IMG/VR virus record: IMGVR_UViG_3300021335_000116
Coordinates: 1 to 20,666 of that record
Strand: one strand, 5' to 3'
DNA: 20,666 nt
Origin: a virus
The position numbers and the translations under genes were made by a program. The first letter of the stretch is position 1; each line of letters starts with the position of its first letter. Positions 7,555 to 14,557 of this stretch are shown piece by piece. Under the pieces are notes generated by a model that ran no database searches, was not told the origin of the DNA, and was given only the letters and a program-made list of their open reading frames with translations.

Positions 7555-8424
7555 TTAGTTTTCTTCAGTATACGAAAAATTAGTTTTAAGTACGTTGTCT
7601 TTAGCCTCTGCTACGCGAGCGTTATTAAGTATTTGCTGATCCACAGCATTTTTCCATACATCTTCTTTACCGGGATTTTGAGCCAGCCACTGGTCTTTAG
7701 CTTCCTCGCCTCCTCTTGCGTAAGCTGCTGAAGCACTTCTGCTTAAACCCTCTAACGTTGCTTTGTCTCTGTTAGCTTGACGAATAACATCATTCTCAAT
7801 ATAGTCTTGGTATCTTTGTTTTGCAAAATCTCTGTTTATATCTCTTATTTCTGCATCAGCAAGCCATTCGTCAAACTTTGCCCTTTCTCTTTCAACAGCT
7901 TCCCTTGCATTTTTTTGTGATTCAAGAGTAGCTTCTAAACCTGCAGCAAAACCTTCAAGCTGTTGTTGTTGCGAGAAAGGTAAATTACGGGCAGCAGCCA
8001 GTAGCTCTTTTTCTAGAGCAGCTCGTCGAATAGAGATAGTACTTGGGTCTGCGTTAGGATCAGACATTAACTCTCTGAGTTCAGATTGAATACGAGTAAC
8101 CTCTGTGACAGCTTCTTGATCTAAGGCTCCTTTGGAAGTTGCTCTTGCTTCAGAAACAGTACGAAGAATATCTTCAGGGTCTACACCTAGAGCCTGCATA
8201 CTCCCTGAATATTCTTTTAACATTTCTTCGGTAACTTCACCAGCTTCAGCCATTTTTTGTAAAGCAATAGTACCGCCTAACATTCCTTTTTGCCTATCTT
8301 CCTCCTCCCGCTGCATACGCATAACGCCGGGAGTTTGACCTAACCCACGCGCAGCCTCGAACAAACCCTGCTGGTAAGTAGGCTGGAGCAACCCTTGTAA
8401 AAACGCCTGTGAAAATCTAGCCAT
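7555..8424 (-). CDS. Putative internal virion protein, coiled-coil rich
   Basis: A 289-aa protein rich in Glu, Ala, Arg and Gln, with long predicted helices and coiled coil over most of its length (for example LRELMSDPNAD flanked by charged helices, and VERERAKFDEWLADAE). The N-terminus (MARFSQAFLQGLLQPTYQQG) is a non-charged amphipathic segment with GLGQTPG following, a type seen in virion-internal proteins of marine podoviruses. There is no enzyme motif. AGGAGG lies nine bases before the ATG. It sits between a Gln/Ala-rich structural-like protein and the 999-aa protein, so a role in the internal core or DNA ejection is likely but inferred. Its stop codon lies within the upstream open part of the following gene's frame. 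Confidence 0.7.
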   Translation of the reverse strand: MARFSQAFLQGLLQPTYQQGLFEAARGLGQTPGVMRMQREEEDRQKGMLGGTIALQKMAEAGEVTEEMLKEYSGSMQALGVDPEDILRTVSEARATSKGALDQEAVTEVTRIQSELRELMSDPNADPSTISIRRAALEKELLAAARNLPFSQQQQLEGFAAGLEATLESQKNAREAVERERAKFDEWLADAEIRDINRDFAKQRYQDYIENDVIRQANRDKATLEGLSRSASAAYARGGEEAKDQWLAQNPGKEDVWKNAVDQQILNNARVAEAKDNVLKTNFSYTEEN

Positions 8425-8429
8425 GGGTC

Positions 8430-9329
8430 TTAGCCTCCTGTCAACAAATCACTAAGCAAGGAACTAACACCGCCTCCCTTAGTAGCTACTGGGGTAAACA
8501 AACCACCTAAAATACCTGAACCAAGGCTACCCAACAGGTTAGCCCGTGCTTGTTCTGCAATCAGTCTAGCTTCCAGACCAGTCATTTGAGTCTCACCGAA
8601 CTGACCAGCACCGAACAACTGAGCCTGTTGCTGCAACTGTGGGAACAACTGAGCAGCTTGCTGTACGTTCAGCATCTGGGCTTGTGGTACGTAAGAGGCA
8701 CCCAGCAACTGTGAACCCAAAGAGGCTTGTTGTGCTTGTTCTGCCTGTGCTTGCTGCATTGCCATCAGAGAAGCTCTGTTTCTAGCTTCTTCTTGAGCCT
8801 GTGCGAGAGCCAACTGTTCTGGCGTACCACCAAACATAGAAGTACGTACACCTAAACGGCCTTGGCTAGCTAGTCTTTCTTCTAAAGCAAGACGCTGACG
8901 TTCTTCTTCAGCGGTCTGTGTTGCGCGAATACGGTTAAATACTTCTTGTTCACGCTGTGCTGTAGGCGTCATGGCCTGTCCAAAGAACTGTTCAGCGCCA
9001 CCGAAGAGTCCAGTCTGCAACGCCTGCTCTTCAGGAGACACTGCAAGCTCTGCGCCTGTCCCTGTAACAGCCCCTGTGGTTGGGTCTATCTGTGGTGTAA
9101 CACCGAACCGGCCACCAGTAGCTGAAGTGACAGTAAACGGCCTGAACTGAGAAAGTTCTAGAGCCTGTTCAGCCATCTCCAACGCACCGGGAATACGCTG
9201 TCCGTCTACAGTAGTGCCTAAGACAGCTTGTTCGCCTATATCTTCAAGACGATCATAGGCTTCTTTAGTAAGAAGACCACCGCCTACGGCCCCGCCTATT
9301 CCTAAAAGTTGCTCTAAAAAATCGTTCAT
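8430..9329 (-). CDS. Putative structural protein, Gln/Ala-rich
   Basis: A 299-aa protein with three parts: an N-terminal hydrophobic Gly-rich segment (LGIGGAVGGGLLTK), a mixed segment with short Thr/Gly-rich beta-like stretches (TVTSATGGRFGV; DPTTGAVTGTG), and a long Gln/Ala-rich helical region (about 125-255) with many Gln-Ala repeats, ending in another Gly-rich hydrophobic tail (LLGSLGSGILGGLFTPVATKGGG). Hydrophobic Gly-rich ends around a helical body fit a protein that meets membrane during DNA ejection. No catalytic motif seen. The ATG overlaps the nozzle gene's stop (four bases) and has AGGT eight bases upstream. I know similar proteins only as hypothetical neighbours of tail tube genes in marine podoviruses. 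Confidence 0.68.
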   Translation of the reverse strand: MNDFLEQLLGIGGAVGGGLLTKEAYDRLEDIGEQAVLGTTVDGQRIPGALEMAEQALELSQFRPFTVTSATGGRFGVTPQIDPTTGAVTGTGAELAVSPEEQALQTGLFGGAEQFFGQAMTPTAQREQEVFNRIRATQTAEEERQRLALEERLASQGRLGVRTSMFGGTPEQLALAQAQEEARNRASLMAMQQAQAEQAQQASLGSQLLGASYVPQAQMLNVQQAAQLFPQLQQQAQLFGAGQFGETQMTGLEARLIAEQARANLLGSLGSGILGGLFTPVATKGGGVSSLLSDLLTGG

Positions 9330-10846
9330 AGTGTTTTACCTATTAGTGCTAGTACATTCATTTCCTGTAGGGAGATAGCGTTTCCGTTTACTTCTGTTTG
9401 TAAACCCACAGAAACTACAGACCCGTAACCAGTAGTGTTTATTCCTTTACGACTAATCAAATCACCTAACGTAAACTCTACTTCTGTGTACTCTGATTCG
9501 CCGTAGAATCCCGGTGTTGAAGAACCTACTCTAAAACGTGACGTATTCGCTTGAACCGAAAAGTCGTACGTCCAACTAAGAACAATGTCAGCGTCATTTC
9601 CGCCAACAATCGTTGGTCTAATCTTTTTGAGTATCTTGATCTTAGAAGGATCGCCAAAGGTTAGGCCGGGACTTGTGTACCGGAAGACGTACGACGAGTT
9701 GTTGTCATCGTACCCACTGTACGTACCTATCCCGTCAACTGTGCCTATGTACACGTCACCGTTACGATCCCTAGCAAAGCTCTTGAAGTTGACACTAGGC
9801 CACTTGGTTACGCGGAACGATCCATTTTGTAACTGGCCCCTAAGATCAAAACAATAAACGAGGTTGCTATCTGGTAAACACAACAGGTAAAAATAGTTTT
9901 CAGGGCTGTACACAGAACTAGCGGGGCTAGTCTTAGCTGCCAGCTTTGAAATTAAATCTTGTTTTACGTTACGGCTCAGGTCTGTTATAGGTAACGATTT
10001 TTCTTGTATAGTACGCCCTAAACTTCTGAGTCCGTCGTCACTCAGGAACAACAAGTCAGTACCGATACTTTGTACTGTCTTACGATCTATGCACCCAACA
10101 CCCGCTACGGTGTCTGAGAGGGCCATAGAAGCCGGTGTTTCAGGGTTGCTGTACACCAGTATGCTGTGTTCCCCAAAGATCACCAGAAAGCCGTTGTGGG
10201 CCGCTAGAGCTACTACCTTGTCAGCCCCCGCAGGCCATGCCTTAGATACGTCGATAGAACCACTAGAGCCGCCACTAAAGTCGTCACCGTCCAGCAAGTC
10301 AGACCAGTAGATAGTAGTGTCGTTAGTTGAGTTACCTACAACCCACAACCTACCAAACCCAGCTATCACTTCGTGAGAGTACTGGGCAGACGTTACAGAC
10401 GATCCTGATACAGCAGTCATCTTGGTCACTGCACCTAGACTGTTGCTGTAAACTAACGGCTCGTAGCCACGCTGGAAGAAGTACGCATGATCGTTAAAGT
10501 TTACAATCTTCCAATCGTTAGCCGTAATGGTGTACGATGCTGGAGTAGCGTCAACCAGTGTGGTCGTACCTGTCATAATCTTGTTGTTGCCAGTGCTAAA
10601 GATTACTTCGTTACCAGCACTGTCGTAAAACTCGTGGATGTTATGTATGTAATCAGTACCTAAGACAGTCTTGGTCGTGGTAACAACGTCGTTGCCTTTG
10701 CGTGACGCTAGCCGACCCTGACGATCAATAATCGCGTTGTCTGCGATCTCAGCAAAAGACGTGTCCTGTGCAATAGGGGAGTCTTCTGTGTTGATTCCTT
10801 GAAACGCAGGAGCAACTAGGTTAATACTTTGAAGCTGTTGTGCCAT
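9326..10846 (-). CDS. Tail nozzle / tail tubular protein B-like
   Basis: A 506-aa protein likely to form the short-tail nozzle below the adaptor (T7 gp12 or P22 gp10 type). The body shows repeated beta-strand blocks consistent with a beta-propeller: DNAIIDRQGRLASRKG near 37-51, then FGRLWVVGNS with TTIYWSDLLDGDDF at about 164-190, followed by VVALAAHNGFLVIFGEHSILVY and LLFLSDDGLRSLG. The GRLWV...YWSD...DF pattern is characteristic of these nozzle proteins. It follows directly the putative tail adaptor gene, the standard order in podoviruses. AGGAA lies five bases before the ATG. The stop overlaps the next start (ATGA). The role is confident by motif and synteny; whether it resembles gp12 or gp10 more closely cannot be settled by eye. 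Confidence 0.87.
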   Translation of the reverse strand: MAQQLQSINLVAPAFQGINTEDSPIAQDTSFAEIADNAIIDRQGRLASRKGNDVVTTTKTVLGTDYIHNIHEFYDSAGNEVIFSTGNNKIMTGTTTLVDATPASYTITANDWKIVNFNDHAYFFQRGYEPLVYSNSLGAVTKMTAVSGSSVTSAQYSHEVIAGFGRLWVVGNSTNDTTIYWSDLLDGDDFSGGSSGSIDVSKAWPAGADKVVALAAHNGFLVIFGEHSILVYSNPETPASMALSDTVAGVGCIDRKTVQSIGTDLLFLSDDGLRSLGRTIQEKSLPITDLSRNVKQDLISKLAAKTSPASSVYSPENYFYLLCLPDSNLVYCFDLRGQLQNGSFRVTKWPSVNFKSFARDRNGDVYIGTVDGIGTYSGYDDNNSSYVFRYTSPGLTFGDPSKIKILKKIRPTIVGGNDADIVLSWTYDFSVQANTSRFRVGSSTPGFYGESEYTEVEFTLGDLISRKGINTTGYGSVVSVGLQTEVNGNAISLQEMNVLALIGKTL

Positions 10847-10854
10847 AGTAATTC

Positions 10855-11502
10855 CTACGGTGTATAGAAGATTGTTTCTTCAGGGTGCTTCTGTGCGTCT
10901 AAAGCAATAGCGTCAGACAGGTGTTTGTCAGCAATAGCAAAGTACTCCGGTGTAGATGTACCACCAGTTTCGCCACGCTCTCGGGCCAACAGAGCAATCG
11001 CCATGTGAATCACAGGGCTGCTAGGTATAGCCAGTGTATCTGAGTCAGCACTAAGAGGTACGTTACGAAGAACCATCTTTGCTTTTAGTGAGTACACTCC
11101 GTCAGGCTTAGGGTACACGTCAATCTGAGTGTCACCGCTACCGTCTACACCGTTGTACGTAAAGTACTCAGGCGCGCCAGAGGCAGGAGTCTGTACAAAA
11201 AACTTGTCGTCAAACCAGTTTTGAGTTTGGTACTGCATTGTCAGGTTAGAGGTATCGTTGATAAGGTTTAGTACCTTGCCTTCGTTACCGCTACCTGTCA
11301 GTGAGTACGTGTAGTCGTCAGCAGCCGTAGTAATCGTAAGCGTTGTACGTAACGCTGACCAATCCCAAGCTGTTTCTACAAGCTCCTTTGCGTCGTTTAC
11401 AAAGTCACCCACCATCTTGCTGTACGTGTTTTCAGAGACGTTAGTTACTTCGTCTTCTCGTAGCCGTCTGAGTACGTTGTTTACTAAGTTTAAGTAGGTC
11501 AT
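10855..11502 (-). CDS. Tail adaptor / tail tubular protein A-like
   Basis: A 215-aa protein of the short-tail adaptor family (T7 gp11 or P22 gp4 type), which joins the portal ring to the nozzle. The N-terminus is typical: LNLVNNVLRRLREDEV, then a helix carrying NDAKELVETAWDWSALR at about 36-52, where the AWDWSALR motif is the hallmark. A beta-rich middle (TLTITTAADDYTYSL) and a C-terminal helix with MAIALLARERGE follow, then a polar helix near the end. Length is near T7 gp11 (196 aa). The start overlaps the upstream stop (ATGA), and AGGAA lies nine bases upstream. The nozzle gene follows after eight bases. Confidence 0.9.
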   Translation of the reverse strand: MTYLNLVNNVLRRLREDEVTNVSENTYSKMVGDFVNDAKELVETAWDWSALRTTLTITTAADDYTYSLTGSGNEGKVLNLINDTSNLTMQYQTQNWFDDKFFVQTPASGAPEYFTYNGVDGSGDTQIDVYPKPDGVYSLKAKMVLRNVPLSADSDTLAIPSSPVIHMAIALLARERGETGGTSTPEYFAIADKHLSDAIALDAQKHPEETIFYTP

Positions 11503-13244
11503 GCTTTCATATTCCTAAAAAGTAATTGACCTAGAGCATCCATAGAAACACTAGGACTCATTAAACCAGAAGCTCGCACAGGCGTGGCAGGGGCCAACAA
11601 ACCCGCAGCAAAGTTAGCCTGTGCTGTCGGACGTATAGCTAAAGGTACAGTAGGTGTGTAACTTAAACCCCTCAAAAAAGGAGATGCAGATGCTTGACCA
11701 CCACCAACGGATCCACCACCCGTTGCAGCTTCTGGTTGTTCTGTACCGCCAATCTCTATTACTGGCTCATCGTCGTAGTTCAAACTATCGTCAATTACAC
11801 TACCTACAATAACTTTGGTAGTATCAGTATCGTCAACTGTAGCCCCACCACCGGGGATAGTTGTTTTACAAGAAGAACTAAAAGAACTTTTTGAATAAGT
11901 TCCTCCTGCACCGTCGTGGTAGCTTGTTACTAACGTTCCACCAGTGTCGCCTCTTGTTTCACAGTAAGCACTGGCATACGTACCCCTAGCTGGGTAATCA
12001 TCATCAGAATCGTTTAAATCTCCACCAACAAGTACAGTATCATCTGACTTTTTTGTATCAGTTACTTCTAAATTGCTTGTTACAGTACCCAAGAGAGAAG
12101 AAAAAACATCTGTAGAGTTTGGGTCTCCACCAACAGTAGTAGTGGTGTCATCGTCTAAAGTACTGTCTGCTCCAATGTCTACTACGTCATCTGTTTTTAA
12201 AGTATCTTGAACAGTTCCTAGTATTTGACTAAACCTATCTGTAGAATCTTCTTTGTCGTCAGTATCTGTGTCAGTACCGCCAACAACAGCAGTAGTGCCT
12301 ATGTCTTTAGGCTCAATTAAACCTTTTGCAGTGTCGTAAATATCTGTGAGGACTGCACCACCTACAACGTTACCTAGTATCCCTTTGACCCATCCTTCAA
12401 AACCGCCCATAGTACCACCCCAAGGATCGTCTATGGTTCCATCAACAACACCTTTTACAGTACCCATAATCGTGGTGCCGATGTCTTTTAAAGTGCCTGT
12501 AGGATCCGTTAGTACCTTGTTTACAAAATCACCAACAGAACTAATGGCTCCTTCAACAGCTTCACCTGCGTTTTGTACTGCTTTTTCTATGTCTCCTAAA
12601 GTTACATCAATAATACCCGGAGGAAGAGGCACACCGGGAATAGCAAGAGGACCAAATACTTTCCATGTTCGCCAGTCTTTAAAAATTTCAATTTCAACAC
12701 CAGCACCCATGTCTCTTTTTATCTGAGCCATAGGATCGTTTATCTTTGCTACTTCTTCAAGAACTTTAATTATATTGTCTTCAGTAATAAGTCCTTTAAG
12801 TTGGTCAGGAACTTTAGCCATAACAGTAGAAATAGCATCTTCGTCTGATATTGCACTAGCATCTTTACTAGTGTCTACTTCTTCGCCTACAACACCAGAG
12901 TAGTACTCTGACCATCCGGGCATTTCAGCAAGATCGCTAACGTCTACTGCTTTTAAATCTTCTTCTGTTGCGTTACCAACAGCATACTCACCAAGAACAC
13001 GAAGCCACTCTGCCGCTTGAGTCTGTCGTTCTAATCTCCCATCATCTTCTGCTTGAGATTCTCTAAAAATTTCCATAAAGTCTAGAAAAAACTCACGCTG
13101 AATATCTGTGTTAATGAGCAGATCAGAAGGTATTTGACCGTAATCAACTTTTCCGGGTAAACCTACTCCGGGTGCTACAGTAACTGTGACGCCTCCTGTA
13201 GTGCTGGTATTATCGCCGCCTGTTCTAAACATACCTACAGCCAT
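11499..13244 (-). CDS. Large virion-associated protein with internal Asp/Thr-rich repeats, function unknown
   Basis: A 581-aa protein without a recognised domain. The N-terminal third is mostly helical and acidic (DLLINTDIQREFFLDFMEIF). A Gly/Pro-rich part with hydrophobic stretches (PLAIPGVPLPPGIIDVTLG near 199-217; GILGNVVGGAVLTDIYD near 288-304) follows. Residues about 320-410 hold two copies of a unit: STDRFSQILGTVQDTLK at 334-350 and STDVFSSLLGTVTSNLE at 377-393, each followed by an Asp/Thr-rich linker and VGG. A Gly/Ser/Tyr segment with C428 and C459 (GTYASAYCETRG to SSFSSSC) comes next, then another acidic linker and a tail ending in ALGQLLFRNMKA. AAGGG lies eight bases before the ATG. 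Position between holin and tail adaptor suggests a structural or internal protein. Confidence 0.72.
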   Translation of the reverse strand: MAVGMFRTGGDNTSTTGGVTVTVAPGVGLPGKVDYGQIPSDLLINTDIQREFFLDFMEIFRESQAEDDGRLERQTQAAEWLRVLGEYAVGNATEEDLKAVDVSDLAEMPGWSEYYSGVVGEEVDTSKDASAISDEDAISTVMAKVPDQLKGLITEDNIIKVLEEVAKINDPMAQIKRDMGAGVEIEIFKDWRTWKVFGPLAIPGVPLPPGIIDVTLGDIEKAVQNAGEAVEGAISSVGDFVNKVLTDPTGTLKDIGTTIMGTVKGVVDGTIDDPWGGTMGGFEGWVKGILGNVVGGAVLTDIYDTAKGLIEPKDIGTTAVVGGTDTDTDDKEDSTDRFSQILGTVQDTLKTDDVVDIGADSTLDDDTTTTVGGDPNSTDVFSSLLGTVTSNLEVTDTKKSDDTVLVGGDLNDSDDDYPARGTYASAYCETRGDTGGTLVTSYHDGAGGTYSKSSFSSSCKTTIPGGGATVDDTDTTKVIVGSVIDDSLNYDDEPVIEIGGTEQPEAATGGGSVGGGQASASPFLRGLSYTPTVPLAIRPTAQANFAAGLLAPATPVRASGLMSPSVSMDALGQLLFRNMKA

Positions 13245-13245
13245 T

Positions 13246-13620
13246 CTACTTACCCTTCATCTGCATTAGCTTGTCAGCACCACGTATACCAAAGCTGGCC
13301 GTGACTGCTACGTAAAGCAAGTACTGGTAGTAATCAGGTAGTTTGTCTAGCTCAGTAAACGCCATACCTACCCGTTGCATAATACTCAAGTCATCCATAG
13401 CCACTCCGTAACACACAGCCAACAGGGGCATCGACAGTACCACAGTAAACCACTCGTCTTTCCACGAGGTTGTACTAGCAGCAGCCATCTCTTGTTCCCA
13501 CGTAGCTGTGTTCTTGATGACTTCCATCTTAGCTACGTGTTTGGCTTGTGATTGCTCGTGTCGGTTGTTTAACCAGTTCTTAGCGAGTCCAGCGATAGGG
13601 CCTATGAGTGCAGTCCACAT
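13246..13620 (-). CDS. Holin, three-helix (GTA_holin_3TM-like)
   Basis: A 124-aa membrane protein that would permeabilise the inner membrane at the end of infection. It has a short hydrophobic N-terminal helix (ALIGPIAGLA, residues 4-13), a charged middle (21-56), then WKDEWFTVVLSMPLLAVCYG (53-72) as one membrane helix and YLLYVAVTASFGIRGADK (100-117) as the next. The WKDEWFT...MP pattern matches the GTA_holin_3TM family as I recall it. The C-terminus is short and basic. The start codon has only a weak ribosome-binding site (AAGG close to ATG). No endolysin gene lies nearby. Next to it lies a second small membrane protein that may take part in lysis control. Confidence 0.82.
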   Translation of the reverse strand: MWTALIGPIAGLAKNWLNNRHEQSQAKHVAKMEVIKNTATWEQEMAAASTTSWKDEWFTVVLSMPLLAVCYGVAMDDLSIMQRVGMAFTELDKLPDYYQYLLYVAVTASFGIRGADKLMQMKGK

Positions 13621-13623
13621 ACC

Positions 13624-13794
13624 TTAGTCTTTGTCCTTGTTCCTAAAACTTTGGACTGTATCGGTTTCCCATATCCTGATGCCTACCCATACAATAGTAA
13701 ACGTGGCAGATATAGGAGGAAGAATTGCACTGATAGTACCTAACATAGTTCCTACGCTCATTACGTCAACAATTTGTTTTGCGGACTCATCCAT
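13624..13794 (-). CDS. Small single-span membrane protein
   Basis: A 56-aa frame starting MDESAKQIVDVMSVG, with one hydrophobic span (about residues 14-39, TMLGTISAILPPISATFTIV) followed by VGIRIWETDTVQ and a charged end (FRNKDKD). It overlaps the stop of the upstream gene by eight bases, has AGGGG seven bases before the ATG and ends three bases before the holin start. Short proteins with this pattern, double Pro in the span and a WxGIRIxET-like motif behind it, are common in marine podoviruses as I recall. It may be a second holin or antiholin, or a membrane-bound virion factor; function is not established. Confidence 0.78.
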   Translation of the reverse strand: MDESAKQIVDVMSVGTMLGTISAILPPISATFTIVWVGIRIWETDTVQSFRNKDKD

Positions 13795-14263
13795 TACTCA
13801 ACCCCTGTATAATACTTGCAGTAGTCCAGACAACTCCACCAGAAACTATTAGACCCGTAATGATTGCTGATACGTCTAACATACGTCTTTGTCTGCGTCT
13901 TTGTTTGTAGATTATGCGTTCACGTTTGGCTTTTATGTCCTTCCGCATCTGCATCATTTCTTTGTACGTCTCAACTCCGTATGCCCAAGTAATTAGTTCT
14001 CTTACTTGTTTTTCTTGCTCTTCTATTTTCTTCTTGGCTATAACAGCGTTGAGTGCTTGTTGTTCTACAGAATCACCAGCAAACATCTTTTTAAATAAAG
14101 GTGGGTTTTCTGCTTCTTTTTCAGCTTCTTTTATGTCAGAAACTAAGCCGTACCAGTGTCCTAACTTCTGAGCTACGTGTTCAATTTCAGCACCTTTAGA
14201 TACAAGTATCTGTACGCCCTTGAACGTAGTAGACGCCATTGCTACCAAAGATACGGGGTCCAT
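13787..14263 (-). CDS. Conserved phage protein with C-terminal membrane helix
   Basis: A 158-aa protein of a type common in marine cyanophage-like and pelagiphage-like genomes but without known function. It begins MDPVSLVAMASTTFKGVQ, has a Trp/Tyr motif KLGHWYGLVSDIKEAE, a charged helical middle (VIAKKKIEEQEKQVRELI), and the typical MMQMRKDIKAKRERIIY stretch (about 103-119) followed by a highly basic RRRQRR patch. A single membrane helix (SAIITGLIVSGGVVWTTASI, about 132-151) ends the protein. The basic patch before the span suggests the bulk of the protein faces the cytoplasm. It lies between the fibre chaperone and the small membrane protein. The ribosome-binding site is weak (AGAG). Confidence 0.75.
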   Translation of the reverse strand: MDPVSLVAMASTTFKGVQILVSKGAEIEHVAQKLGHWYGLVSDIKEAEKEAENPPLFKKMFAGDSVEQQALNAVIAKKKIEEQEKQVRELITWAYGVETYKEMMQMRKDIKAKRERIIYKQRRRQRRMLDVSAIITGLIVSGGVVWTTASIIQGLSNG

Positions 14264-14266
14264 AGT

Positions 14267-14548
14267 TTACTCTGGCTTCGTAGGCCATGTGATAGTCTGT
14301 GGAAACCCTGACTGCCCCGGCACATCACGAAGAGCTTGGCGGTATGTTGCCCATTCTGTTGACAGTGTTAGATCGCTAGATGCTCGCCAGTCCGTATCAA
14401 CTAACAATCTATCTCTTTTGGCACGTTCTTTTTCTGCCTTTCGGTTGTCAGCATCCGCAGTCCATGCCGCTTCTGCCGCATCAAATTCAGCTTCTTCTTC
14501 GGCAGTAAAAGGAGCGTTCCCATTGGCTGTTGCGTGGTATCTAGTCAT
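14267..14548 (-). CDS. Tail fibre assembly chaperone-like protein
   Basis: A 93-aa protein matching the phage tail assembly chaperone family (Phage_tail_APC type). The C-terminal half carries the signature: RDRLLVDTDWRASSD (about 45-59), then WATYRQALRDVPGQSGFP with WPTKP at the end. The N-terminal half is Ala/Glu/Asp-rich helix (FTAEEEAEFDAAEAAW). Proteins of this family lie next to tail fibre genes and help fibre trimerisation or attachment; here it follows the tail fibre gene by nine bases, which supports the pairing. AAGGA lies six bases before the ATG. The family call is firm; activity as a chaperone is by analogy. Confidence 0.83.
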   Translation of the reverse strand: MTRYHATANGNAPFTAEEEAEFDAAEAAWTADADNRKAEKERAKRDRLLVDTDWRASSDLTLSTEWATYRQALRDVPGQSGFPQTITWPTKPE

Positions 14549-14557
14549 ATTTTGTCC

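Noticed and set aside
13795-13845. A possible minus-strand promoter with TATTAT before the 56-aa gene
   Set aside because: The only -35-like element (TTGTCT) is 13 bases away, too close for sigma70, and it lies inside a coding region.
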